Shown in pieces: positions 1 through 7,979 of a stretch of DNA of 38,560 nt. The translations under genes and the position numbers were made by a program. Origin of the DNA: Opitutaceae bacterium (GTDB lineage Bacteria; Verrucomicrobiota; Verrucomicrobiia; Opitutales; Opitutaceae); contig CANJNJ010000037.1 of assembly GCA_947474995.1 (NCBI GenBank), positions 1 to 38,560 on the forward strand. Reading direction: 5' to 3'. The notes beneath the pieces were generated by a model. It was given only the letters and a program-made list of their open reading frames with translations, searched no databases and had not been told where the DNA came from. How positions within the stretch are numbered: position 1 is the stretch's first letter; every line of letters starts with the position of its first letter.

Positions 1-207
1 CGTGGTGGTCAGGCTGGTGACTTTGGCGGCCACGCCCTGCAGTGCCTCCAAGTTCTTCTGGATGTTCTGCAGCGTGTCGGCGATGACGACGGTGGTGGTG
101 GGCTTGAGCCGCAACGTGGTCAAAGCCGTCGCTACCGTGACGGGATCCGTCGACGTTGGCGGGACGAAAATCGAGCCCGCGGCAGAGCTGACACCAGTGA
201 CCGGCAC
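1..207 (-). CDS. N-terminal fragment of a repeat-type surface/secreted protein (partial at window edge)
   Basis: Read on the minus strand from a GTG at 207, the frame stays open to the window edge and gives 69 residues. It is rich in Thr, Val and Ser and contains the stretch VIADTLQNIQKNLEALQ followed by VAAKVTSL. This resembles the 'xVxDTaaNIqaNLdaLq' unit of large bacterial beta-strand repeat or calcium-binding adhesin proteins. That likeness is from memory. No signal peptide or strong ribosome binding site precedes the GTG, and a stop codon (TAA at 213-211) lies just upstream in frame, so this is probably the real start or a decayed fragment. The opposite strand is also open here but looks like a shadow, with no family resemblance. 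Function unknown. Confidence 0.4.
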   Translation of the reverse strand, partial: MPVTGVSSAAGSIFVPPTSTDPVTVATALTTLRLKPTTTVVIADTLQNIQKNLEALQGVAAKVTSLTTT

Positions 208-444
208 TGATTAACTATCGGCGACGGTGGCGGAGACTTGAGGAGGAAAGGAGGCTGGCGGAAGGGGTCTGCTTGGAAGGGGGCGGCCGGCCCGGGTCTG
301 CCACCGATGAACAGAAAACAGGACGAACAATTATCGTCGCGACCCGATCGAGGGAGCCGGAAAACGTTCCGGGTGGGCGGGGCCCTCCACGCCCCACCTG
401 ACCGCGCGCGGAGCGCCCGGTCCACCTTTACGGCCCACGGGGGG

Positions 445-969
445 CTAAGCTTTCGGGCGGAAGACCGCGGGCGCCGCCGGCGAGGCTTCGAGCCGGGGGC
501 CGCCGATCAGGTCGATGCAGTAGGGAATGGCCGGAAACACGGCCTCGAGGTTCTCGCGAATCGCTTTCGGCCGACCGGGCAGATTGACGATGAGCGTGCG
601 GCCGCGAATGCCGGCGGTCTGGCGCGAGAGGATCGCGGTCGGCACATACTTGAGCGACGTGCTGCGCATCAGTTCGCCGAAACCCGGCATCATTTTTTCG
701 CATACGGCGGCGGTCGCCTCGGGCGTGACGTCGCGCAGCGCGGGGCCGGTGCCGCCGGTCGTGACGACCAGGGCGCAGCCCGCCTCGTCGGCCATCCGCC
801 GCAGCTCGGCTTCAATCACCGGTTGCTCGTCCGGGATGACGCGGTAGTCGGCTTCGAATTCAGTCGTGAGCCACTCGCGCAGCAGAGCCACGCAGGCCTT
901 GCCGGGAATGTCTTCGTAAACGCCGGCGCTGGCCCGGTCGGAGATATTGAGAACGCCGATGCGGATCAT
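445..969 (-). CDS. mog: Molybdopterin adenylyltransferase (MogA/MoaB family)
   Basis: The 174-residue product matches the usual MogA size. It should adenylylate molybdopterin with ATP before molybdate insertion in molybdenum cofactor synthesis, in the cytoplasm. Visible family signatures are TTGGTGPALRDVTPEAT at about 90-106, the KMMPGFGELMR helix, and NLPGRPKAIRENLEAVFP near residue 150, which carries the conserved PGxPxA loop. It starts at an ATG (969). It follows gluQ on the same strand after about 200 bp holding an inverted repeat, so co-transcription is uncertain. No other molybdenum cofactor gene lies in the window. The family assignment is firm; MogA rather than MoaB is inferred from length and the C-terminal motif. 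Confidence 0.93.
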   Translation of the reverse strand: MIRIGVLNISDRASAGVYEDIPGKACVALLREWLTTEFEADYRVIPDEQPVIEAELRRMADEAGCALVVTTGGTGPALRDVTPEATAAVCEKMMPGFGELMRSTSLKYVPTAILSRQTAGIRGRTLIVNLPGRPKAIRENLEAVFPAIPYCIDLIGGPRLEASPAAPAVFRPKA

Positions 970-990
970 GAAGAATATTTTCAGCGGTTT

Positions 991-1076
991 TTAGCCACAA
1001 ATCTCACCGATGGGCACAAAGGCGGAGCCGACTTCGCGGGTCCCTATTTGTGTTAATTGGTGTAATCTGTGGCTAA
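991..1076. repeat. Imperfect inverted repeat, TTAGCCACA type
   Basis: Arms 991-1020 and 1047-1076 are complementary at 23 of 30 positions, starting and ending with TTAGCCACA / TGTGGCTAA. The loop is 26 bp. The element fills the gap between gluQ and mog. There is no T-run on either strand after it, so it does not look like a simple terminator. Confidence 0.7.
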
Positions 1077-1177
1077 CAAAGTGGGAAGTTTGCTCCGGCT
1101 GGCTCAAAGGATAGGCAGGGCGGAAAATGGCAATTGCCGGAATAGCACGGCAGAGGACTGCAAATAAAACGAGACTT

Positions 1178-2029
1178 TCATCCAGGGCCATCCGCGAAAT
1201 CCTCGGGAAAAAACCGGGTGATGATTTCCTGGGGCGTGACGCCCTGTTCCCGCAAAGTGCGCAGGGCGAGGGCGTCGTGGCGTTTGGCGAGCCGCTCGCC
1301 CTTGGTGTCGACCATCAGGGGGGCGTGATAAAACTTCGGCGGGCTCCAGCCGAGAGCGCGGAAAAGCAGCAATTGCCGGAAGGTGCTCTTCACCAAGTCG
1401 GCCCCGCGCACGACCTCGGTGATGCTGAGTTCGGCATCGTCGACAGCGCAGGCGAGTTGGTAGCTGGGCGTGTCGTCTTTGCGCCAGACGAGGAAATCGC
1501 CAAAATCGCGGCCGGCCACGGCCCGTTGATCACCGAGGTTCTCGTCGTGAAAGTCGAACGCCTCGCCGTCGGGCACTCGGATTCGCCAGTTGACGGAAAT
1601 TTTTTCACCCAGCGGTGGTAGCGGTGCGTCGGCCGGCGGCCGGAATTGGGGTGGGTAAATGGGTTCGTCGTCCGCGCCGCCCTCGTGCGGAGCCCCGGCG
1701 GCCTCGATGACGTCGCGGCGGGTGCGGGTGCACGGAAAGATAAGGTTCGCCGCGTGCAGCCGTTCCAGCGCGGCCCGGTAGCGGTCACGGCGGGCACTCT
1801 GCGAAATCATGGGCTCCGCCCAGACGAAACCGAACCAGCGCAGATCCTCCACCATGGCATCCACGAAATCCAACCGGAAGCGCACCGCGTCGAGATCGTC
1901 GTTGCGCAGGAGCAGCGTGCCGCCGGCGGCGCGGGCGCGTTCGGCCGCGAACCAAAACGTTCGCGCATGCCCCAGGTGCAGATAGCCGGTGGGCGAGGGC
2001 GCGAGACGGCCGCGGTAGATTTCGTTCAT
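1178..2029 (-). CDS. gluQ: Glutamyl-Q tRNA(Asp) synthetase (GluQ-RS)
   Basis: A truncated class I glutamyl-tRNA synthetase paralogue of 283 residues, which lacks the anticodon-binding domain. The family attaches glutamate to queuosine at position 34 of tRNA(Asp). The sequence shows the HLGH signature just after LAPSPTGY, LLRNDDLD, and the KMSKS-equivalent RLAKRHDA near the C-terminus. An ATG at 2029 is preferred over an in-frame GTG at 2038 because AAGGAG lies 8 nt upstream of the ATG but overlaps the GTG. The zinc site typical of the E. coli enzyme (CxC plus YxxxC) is reduced to one Cys in PCTRTR, so zinc is probably not bound. It is followed on the same strand by mog. Confidence 0.9.
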   Translation of the reverse strand: MNEIYRGRLAPSPTGYLHLGHARTFWFAAERARAAGGTLLLRNDDLDAVRFRLDFVDAMVEDLRWFGFVWAEPMISQSARRDRYRAALERLHAANLIFPCTRTRRDVIEAAGAPHEGGADDEPIYPPQFRPPADAPLPPLGEKISVNWRIRVPDGEAFDFHDENLGDQRAVAGRDFGDFLVWRKDDTPSYQLACAVDDAELSITEVVRGADLVKSTFRQLLLFRALGWSPPKFYHAPLMVDTKGERLAKRHDALALRTLREQGVTPQEIITRFFPEDFADGPG

Positions 2030-2113
2030 TTGAGCCACTCCTTCACCCTAATGAGGCACGAATGCGGCGGAGCCGAATCCAAATTGTTCGGAGATTCAAG
2101 GCGTGGTCGAGTT

Positions 2114-2197
2114 TCACGTGGAGACGCGGCGACGCGGAGGAGGCCAATCCCGCGGATTGTTTATTGGCCACTCCGCGTCCTCCGCGGCTCCGCGTGA
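2114..2197. repeat. Inverted repeat, TCACGCGGAG type (copy 1)
   Basis: The left arm begins TCACGTGGAGACGCGG and the right arm ends CCGCGGCTCCGCGTGA, so the arms pair over about 30 bp with a few mismatches and a one-base slip. The loop is AT-richer. The same arms, in perfect form, recur at 30140-30215. It lies in the divergent spacer between gluQ and the LOG gene. Confidence 0.7.
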
Positions 2198-2260
2198 GGC
2201 CGGTTTGGAGGGATTGACTTGAAATTAAGCCGATGGGACGGCGGAGTTTTGCGTCCCGCG

Positions 2261-2290
2261 ATTATTAGTGTGGATTAGTGTAGATTAGTG
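2261..2290. repeat. Three-unit 10-bp tandem repeat
   Basis: Three consecutive 10-bp units follow the pattern TRGATTAGTG, the first one degenerate. The array ends 14 bp before the LOG gene ATG at 2305, where a ribosome binding site would be expected, and no Shine-Dalgarno sequence is visible there. Confidence 0.65.
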
Positions 2291-2304
2291 GTTTCAAAAC
2301 CCAA

Positions 2305-2886
2305 ATGACCAAATTGCTTTGCGTCTACTGCGCCTCCAGCGATCGGATCGATCCAAAATATGCGGCGGTCGCGGCGGAATTGGGCGCCGAAATGGTGCGA
2401 CGCGGCTGGGGACTGGTCTATGGCGGTGGCAAAACCGGACTGATGGGTGCGATCGCCCGGGCGGTGAAGCAGAACGGCGGCCGCGTGATCGGCGTGATTC
2501 CGGAATTCATGAAGGTAAAGGAACTGGCGTTCGATGAGGCCGACGAGCTGGTCACCGTCATCACCATGCGCGAACGCAAGCTGCTGATGGAGACGCGGGC
2601 CAACGCCTTCGTCGCGCTCCCGGGCGGCTGGGGCACGCTGGAGGAAATCATGGAAATCCTGACGCTCCGGCAATTGGACGTGGTGCGAAAGCCCTGCGTC
2701 TTTTTCAACCAGGACGGATTCTACGACCCGCTGCTGCAATTGTTCGACCGGATGTTGCAGGATAAATTCTTCAAGCCTTCGAATCTGGATCTGTTTCGCG
2801 TCACGGAAACGGTCCCGGGGGTCTTCGAGCAGATCGAGGCGGCCGCGCACACGCGGGCTGAAGCAAAATGGTTCGAGACGCGTTGA
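2305..2886 (+). CDS. LOG-family nucleoside monophosphate phosphoribohydrolase
   Basis: The 193-residue product belongs to the LOG/TIGR00730 family, which cleaves the N-glycosidic bond of (cytokinin) nucleoside 5'-monophosphates. The Rossmann-like N-terminus (VYCASSD), the GLVYGGG loop at about 36-42, the MRERK motif at 88-92 and PGGWGTLEE at 106-114 are all present; the last two carry the catalytic Arg and Glu. The ATG at 2305 gives the usual N-terminus. The gene downstream starts 4 bp after its stop, so the two are probably one transcript. The true substrate in bacteria is often unknown; cytokinin activation is only one possibility. Confidence 0.9.
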   Translation: MTKLLCVYCASSDRIDPKYAAVAAELGAEMVRRGWGLVYGGGKTGLMGAIARAVKQNGGRVIGVIPEFMKVKELAFDEADELVTVITMRERKLLMETRANAFVALPGGWGTLEEIMEILTLRQLDVVRKPCVFFNQDGFYDPLLQLFDRMLQDKFFKPSNLDLFRVTETVPGVFEQIEAAAHTRAEAKWFETR

Positions 2887-2890
2887 ACCC

Positions 2891-3451
2891 ATGAAAAACG
2901 CGGCCGTGCTCGTGCTGTTGCAGCGCCACCTGGCCCGGGCGCTGGACGCGCACGAGCAGGCGATGACGGAAGCCGCGATGGAGTTCGTCGTGGCGCAGTC
3001 GGATTGTCTCCTGCGCACGTGTGTCCCCGGGCACCTGACGGGATCGGCCTGGATCGTGAGCCCGGACCGCCGGCGCACGCTGCTGACGCATCACCATAAA
3101 CTCGATAAATGGCTCCAGCTTGGAGGTCACGCCGACGGCGATGGGGATTTGGCCGCGGTGGCCTTGCGCGAGGCCCGGGAGGAAAGCGGGCTGACTCGGC
3201 TGCGCCTGGTTGAGCCGGAGATTTTTGATTTCGACCGCCACTGGATTCCGCCGCGAAAACAGGAGCCCGGGCACTATCACTACGACCTGCGCTTCATGAT
3301 CGAAGCCGACCCGGATGCGCCGTTGCAGATTTCGAGCGAATCCAAAGACCTCGCGTGGGTGGAACTGGACCGCGTGGGGATACTCAATTCCGAGGAATCG
3401 ATGGCGCGGATGGTGAGGAAGACGCCGCGCGTGGCGCGGAATGAGCAATGA
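2891..3451 (+). CDS. NUDIX hydrolase
   Basis: A 186-residue NUDIX-fold protein. The Nudix box spans about 79-101 (GGHADGDG, then REAREESGL), which supplies the metal-binding helix with REAREE. The first acidic position of the box, normally Glu after G-x5, is Gly here, a mild departure. NUDIX enzymes hydrolyse a nucleoside diphosphate linked to another group; the substrate cannot be read from sequence. The N-terminal 55 residues are helical and precede the fold. It lies 4 bp after the LOG gene, a pairing that suggests nucleotide salvage or clean-up, by inference only. Confidence 0.88.
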   Translation: MKNAAVLVLLQRHLARALDAHEQAMTEAAMEFVVAQSDCLLRTCVPGHLTGSAWIVSPDRRRTLLTHHHKLDKWLQLGGHADGDGDLAAVALREAREESGLTRLRLVEPEIFDFDRHWIPPRKQEPGHYHYDLRFMIEADPDAPLQISSESKDLAWVELDRVGILNSEESMARMVRKTPRVARNEQ

Positions 3452-3517
3452 CCAATGTGGACGGACCGCGGACCACCCTCGCTAATATACGGGCAATCGA
3501 AAATGGCCATTGGTCAT
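3447..3517. repeat. Inverted repeat of AATGACCAATG words
   Basis: AATGACCAATG at 3447 pairs with CATTGGTCAT ending at 3517. Related ATTGGTCATT words recur just downstream near 3531 and again in the spacer at 18361-18489. The left arm overlaps the end of the NUDIX gene. Confidence 0.5.
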
Positions 3518-3534
3518 AGAACCTTGAACCTTGG

Positions 3535-6060
3535 TCATTTCGTGCCGCTCCACAGCGGCACGACCTCTTCCTTCCGGACCCAGCCGGTCTGCCCGTTTTC
3601 AAACGTGAGATGGGTCCAGCCGAGGAATGCGCGGTCCGCCACCGCGATATTACCGGCGGCGAGGGTCGACGTTTTTTGGGACGTTTCGGCCTCCGTGGGA
3701 ATTGAGCGGAGCGTGCCGGCGCGCGTTGCGATCACGGCGCGGGCGTCGGCCGCCGTGCCATAGGTTAGCACGCCACTGGCGGCCGCCCCGGCGGTGAGCA
3801 GGCTCAGCAGCAGGATCGCCGCCGCGCTCCAATAGCGGGCGCGCTTCCTTTTGCCATAGAGGTTGAGCAACATCCAGCCGAGCGCGGCGGCGGCGGCGAA
3901 AGCCGACGCGACGAGCGCAACCTGCCAAACCGCGGGCGACGCCTCTCGCGCCAGGTTCTGCCGTGGTTCGGAATTCAAGAACTTGGCCAGCGGGCTCGCC
4001 ACGAAGCCGGCTTTCTCGGCGGCGAACGCGAAGTGCCATTGCACCGCGGGATCGGTGGGGCGCTGGACGAAGGCGGCGGTGGCCTGCGCGGCGGCTTCGC
4101 CGGGATGGTCCTGCTGTGCGAGAGCCAGCGACAGATTGTGGCGGGCAATCCAATTGGTTGGGGTCCGCGCCAGCACCGTGCGCCACGATTTTTCCGCGGC
4201 GGCGAAATCTCCCCGGCGGTAGGCGGCCGCCGGATCCGCATCGGCCGCGCGCAGCAGCAGGGGCGAAAGAACCGCCGACAGCGCGAGGACTGCGGCGAAG
4301 GGCATGAGATTTTGCGGGAGGAACGCCCGCAACATCCGGAAACCGGGTACGCGCTTGGCGGCCAAAGCGGCCTGCGCGCGGTCCACCCAGTCCGTGGGCA
4401 GCGTCGCTTTGACGCCATAGAGCGAGCGATCCGCTTCCTGCCAAAGGGTCGTCCACGCTTGATTCGGCAGCGCCGTCGCGGGTGGCGCGGCGTGCTTGAT
4501 CTGCCAGAGCACGGCAGTGTCGTGCTGCCAGGCGATCAGCAGGGCGGCGCGTTCTTTTTCCCCGGCGCCGGCGAGCTGTGCGAGCGTGCGGACCAGCCGG
4601 GCCCGGGCTTCGCGACGCGGGCGGACGGGATCCGTTTTCTGCGCCCGGCGAATGGCGAGTCCTCCCCAGAAGAGGAACAGGCCCGCAAAGGGCGCGGACA
4701 GCCAGACAATGAGTTCGTCCCGGGAGAGCGGCGCCATAACCTCGTCGGAACCGGGGAGCGGATCGCGGGGAATTCCACCGGGGGCGGGCGGAGGCGTCGG
4801 GGGCATCACCGGCTTGGCCTCGGGCGGCGGGGTCGGTTCGGCGCTTTGGGTCGTGATGTTGAATTGCGACGCATTGGGCGCCGCGACCGGCGCCGTGATG
4901 GTCAGCGTGGTGCGCGGGGCGTTGATCGTCCTGTAGGTTCCGCTCTTCGGGTCGAAGCACGTGAACGCGACCGGGCCCAGCGTGTACGTGCCGGCCTTGC
5001 TCGGCACCAGCACGACATCCTCGGCCAGCGTGGCGTCGAAGAGCTTGCCCTCGACCGGCGTGCGCTTCGCCTTGGGCTGCACGACTTGAAAGTCACTCGA
5101 CACGTCGCGCGAAGGCAGTCCGGCGAAGTCGGGCCAGTTGCCCGTGCCGGCGAGTTCGAGCGTCCAGGTCACCGGCTCGCCAATCGCGGCCTTTTCCGGC
5201 ACGACCTTCGAGACCAGTTTGAACTGTCCGACGGCCCCGCTGAAGCCGGGGGGCGGCGTGGGCAACGGGCGAACCTCGAGCGTGGGTTGATCCGAGGTGA
5301 CCGAGATGGCCTCCATCCGCGGCTGGGAAATAATCCCGAACCCAATCGTGCCCGTCTGAATGTTGAGGACGTGGTTCGCGGCCTCCAATTTGAACTTGTT
5401 CGGCACGCTGGCGGTGGCGCGCGTCCGGAAGGTCACCTGCAGCCGCCGTTCGCCGCCGACGACCGACTCGGTGACGTCGGGTTTCGACCAGTCTTCGGCG
5501 ACCAACGGGGAGGCATTCCAGTCGAACGAGGGCGAGATTTGGGGATTGTTGCGCCGCGAGGCCGACAAGACGTAGCTGACGCCGAAGACTTCGCCGGCCC
5601 ACAGGCTGGGGCGTTCGAGCAGCAGCTTGGAATTCGCCACCGAATCCAGCGAGGCTGCCGGCGAGCCCGCGACAAACGGAGCCACGCGGATCGCGCCCTT
5701 GTTGGTTTTGACATTAAAGGCGGGAATTTGAACGGGCGTGCTTTGGCGTGAACGCACCAGGAAAGAAAGCGTGACCGAGCGCGTCATCTGGAAATTGACG
5801 ATGCTCATGTTCTCGGACTGCCCGGTGAAGTTGAACGTCGCCCCCGGAAGCGCGGGCAAATCCGGCTGGCCGTCAGGCGAGCAATCCTCGAACACGAGCT
5901 GGAGCGAACTCGGCGCGCCGGGATCGGCTTCCCAGTGGACGGTTTGCGCGTGCGCGACGACGCTGAGAAGCGGCGCGAGCCAAAGGAAGAACGCGGGGCG
6001 TCGGCTGGCCCGCACCCAGCGCTGAATGATCGAAAACAGGGCAGTGAAACGCATTATCAT
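3535..6060 (-). CDS. BatD-BatE-like membrane protein with TPR and SH3-like domains
   Basis: An 841-residue envelope protein. A signal segment ends near AHAQ at residue 39, followed by a large BatD-type beta-rich extracytoplasmic region to about 400, a Pro-rich linker, and a membrane segment (LSAPFAGLFLFWGGL). Then come a cytoplasmic stretch, a second membrane segment, a TPR-like region (AAYRRGDFAAAEKSW), two further membrane segments, and a C-terminal SH3-like domain over the last 65 residues (GQTGWVRKEEVV). TPR plus SH3 is the BatE arrangement, so this appears to be a BatD-BatE fusion. The ATG at 6060 overlaps the preceding stop as TAATG, with AAGGA 6 nt upstream. A second ATG at 6054 is less well placed. 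Last gene of the moxR locus. Confidence 0.8.
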   Translation of the reverse strand: MIMRFTALFSIIQRWVRASRRPAFFLWLAPLLSVVAHAQTVHWEADPGAPSSLQLVFEDCSPDGQPDLPALPGATFNFTGQSENMSIVNFQMTRSVTLSFLVRSRQSTPVQIPAFNVKTNKGAIRVAPFVAGSPAASLDSVANSKLLLERPSLWAGEVFGVSYVLSASRRNNPQISPSFDWNASPLVAEDWSKPDVTESVVGGERRLQVTFRTRATASVPNKFKLEAANHVLNIQTGTIGFGIISQPRMEAISVTSDQPTLEVRPLPTPPPGFSGAVGQFKLVSKVVPEKAAIGEPVTWTLELAGTGNWPDFAGLPSRDVSSDFQVVQPKAKRTPVEGKLFDATLAEDVVLVPSKAGTYTLGPVAFTCFDPKSGTYRTINAPRTTLTITAPVAAPNASQFNITTQSAEPTPPPEAKPVMPPTPPPAPGGIPRDPLPGSDEVMAPLSRDELIVWLSAPFAGLFLFWGGLAIRRAQKTDPVRPRREARARLVRTLAQLAGAGEKERAALLIAWQHDTAVLWQIKHAAPPATALPNQAWTTLWQEADRSLYGVKATLPTDWVDRAQAALAAKRVPGFRMLRAFLPQNLMPFAAVLALSAVLSPLLLRAADADPAAAYRRGDFAAAEKSWRTVLARTPTNWIARHNLSLALAQQDHPGEAAAQATAAFVQRPTDPAVQWHFAFAAEKAGFVASPLAKFLNSEPRQNLAREASPAVWQVALVASAFAAAAALGWMLLNLYGKRKRARYWSAAAILLLSLLTAGAAASGVLTYGTAADARAVIATRAGTLRSIPTEAETSQKTSTLAAGNIAVADRAFLGWTHLTFENGQTGWVRKEEVVPLWSGTK

Positions 6061-7979
6061 TACCAATCCTTGGCGGGTTTCTTCGTGGGCTTGGGGTCGC
6101 CCTCCATAAGCTGAAAGAGCTGCGCGGGTGAGTCCTGGTTGCGGAGCTGATCCAGCTTTTGCATGGGAATGGCGAGGTTGGGATCGAGTGGCTCCGGATT
6201 GCCGTCCTTTTTATCCTGGGCCCCTCCGACCTTCTGCATGTCACCGGAGGGCGGCGGGGGCGGCGACTTGTCGTCCTGGTTCATCTCGCCGAAGGCCTTT
6301 TCGCCGGGCTTCTTTTGCTCACCGGGTTTCTGCTCCGGATTGTCCTTCGAATCCTGTTTATCCTGATTCTGCTGCTCTTTCTGATCGTCGGATTTGCTTT
6401 TGTCGCCCCCGGGCTGGTTTTCCTGATCCTTCTGTTCCTGCTTTTGCTTGTCCTGGTCCTTCTGCTTGTTCTGGTCCTGGTTCTGCTGCTGGTCGTCTTG
6501 GTCGGGATTCTTTAACAGCGCATCCAATTCCTCGCGCAGCTTGGCCCAGTCCGTCGCCTTGGCGTCGAGTTTGGCGCCGAGATCCACCGCGCCGAGGGCG
6601 TCGCGGACCGGACCTTCGGACACCGGCCGCTGCTGGGAGCGGAGTTGGGAGCCCCAGATGACCGTCTCGCGCCCGAGTTCGGCCCAATCGCGGGCGGTGC
6701 GATTCTCGGCGTTGGAGAGCCGGCCGACGATCTTCGCCAGGGCGGCGGAGGGCGAGGTCTCCGGAGTCGGCGAGCCCGCAGAGGGTATCGTGGTCGCCGA
6801 GGGCCGTTCCACAGCCAGGGCGGCCCGGACCGGGGCCGGCAGCAGGGTGCCGGCCGCGAAGAGGCAAAATGCAATCAACGCCACGGTCGCGGGCGTCGGC
6901 GCGGGCCGCGACCCGGCCTGGGTCTTCACCGTCGCGCGTTTTCCGCCGGCGGTGGGGAGGGTCAGGTCCCGGGGCCGCGGCCGGACCGGAAATTCATAAC
7001 AGCAGCTGACAAAGAGGCACCACAAGCCGAAGGCCAGCGGCCACTGAAAGCGTTCCGCGAGCCGCACGGTGTTCTTTTCGATGAACTTGCCCTTGCGGCC
7101 GGCCTCGACGGTCTCCTTGAGCAGGCCGGCGAGATCGACCCACGTGCTCGCGTCGCGGTAGACGCCGCCCGTGGCCTGCGCCAGTTCCTGCAGCGTGGAG
7201 TTCTCGAGTTTGGACATCACGACCGCGCCGCGATCGTCTTTGACGAATCCGCCGGCTCCGTCGGGGATCATGGCGCCGGTGGCCGTGCCGATGCCGAGGC
7301 CAATCACGCGAATGCCCTTGGTTTTGAGTTCTTCGACCCGCGGCTTCCAGTCGTTGTCCGTCGCCTCGCCATCGCTCAGAATGATGAGAAAGCGATCCGC
7401 CGTGGCGCTGCCGGCGAAGGCGCCGGCCGCGGTGTCGAGCAGCGAGCGATAGTTGGTGCCGCCCTCGGGCAGGAAGCTGGGGTTGAGCGCCGGCAGAAAT
7501 TCGCGCAGAATTTCATAATCGGCGCTGAGCGGGCATTGCAGGAAAGACGTGCCGGAAAATACGACGAGCCCCACTCGCTCCCCGGCGAGCTTCTCCAGCA
7601 ACGACTGGATGAGCAGCTTGGCGCGCTCGAGCCGGGTCGGCCGGACGTCGGGCGTGAGCATCGACCGCGAAAGATCGACCGCGAGCATGATTTCGCGGGA
7701 CTGATCGAACACCGGCTCCTCGATGCGGCCCCATTGGGGGCGGGCCAGGGCCGCGATGCACAGCGCGAGTCCGAGTCCGAGCCAGTAGCGGGGCCGGGCG
7801 TTGCGTTGGACCGGCCGGGTCTCAAACGCCGACAATTTCAGCGAGCTCGCCCCGGCCTCGGCGCGCATAATCTTGGGCCGGGCGCCGGCGGCCGCGCGGC
7901 GCCGATGCGAAAGCTCCCACGCGAGCAGTCCCGCGGGCAGCAAGAGCAGCCAGAAAAGTTGGGGCCAGGCGAAGCTCAT
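6060..7979 (-). CDS. BatB-like VWA-domain membrane protein with BatC-like acidic tail
   Basis: A 639-residue protein with two N-terminal hydrophobic segments (FWLLLLPAGLLAWE; YWLGLGLALCIAAL) and a von Willebrand factor A domain with MIDAS motif DLSRS at 102-106 and SDGEATDN later. Then come a membrane segment (WPLAFGLWCLFVSC), another near 420, and a BatC-like region. The low-complexity Gln/Lys/Asp/Asn stretch from about 491 to 560 and the KDW terminus are typical of BatC proteins, so BatB and BatC are fused. The ATG at 7979 overlaps the batA stop as ATGA and has AAGGAGG 7 nt upstream. The frame is open upstream of this ATG but lacks family likeness there. Metal-dependent adhesion to partners is the known role of the fold. 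Confidence 0.85.
   Translation of the reverse strand: MSFAWPQLFWLLLLPAGLLAWELSHRRRAAAGARPKIMRAEAGASSLKLSAFETRPVQRNARPRYWLGLGLALCIAALARPQWGRIEEPVFDQSREIMLAVDLSRSMLTPDVRPTRLERAKLLIQSLLEKLAGERVGLVVFSGTSFLQCPLSADYEILREFLPALNPSFLPEGGTNYRSLLDTAAGAFAGSATADRFLIILSDGEATDNDWKPRVEELKTKGIRVIGLGIGTATGAMIPDGAGGFVKDDRGAVVMSKLENSTLQELAQATGGVYRDASTWVDLAGLLKETVEAGRKGKFIEKNTVRLAERFQWPLAFGLWCLFVSCCYEFPVRPRPRDLTLPTAGGKRATVKTQAGSRPAPTPATVALIAFCLFAAGTLLPAPVRAALAVERPSATTIPSAGSPTPETSPSAALAKIVGRLSNAENRTARDWAELGRETVIWGSQLRSQQRPVSEGPVRDALGAVDLGAKLDAKATDWAKLREELDALLKNPDQDDQQQNQDQNKQKDQDKQKQEQKDQENQPGGDKSKSDDQKEQQNQDKQDSKDNPEQKPGEQKKPGEKAFGEMNQDDKSPPPPPSGDMQKVGGAQDKKDGNPEPLDPNLAIPMQKLDQLRNQDSPAQLFQLMEGDPKPTKKPAKDW

Noticed and set aside
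4033-5751. A 572-codon open frame on the plus strand opposite the BatD/E gene
   Set aside because: Composition is Gly/Arg-rich, no domain is recognisable, and it lies fully inside a well-supported gene.
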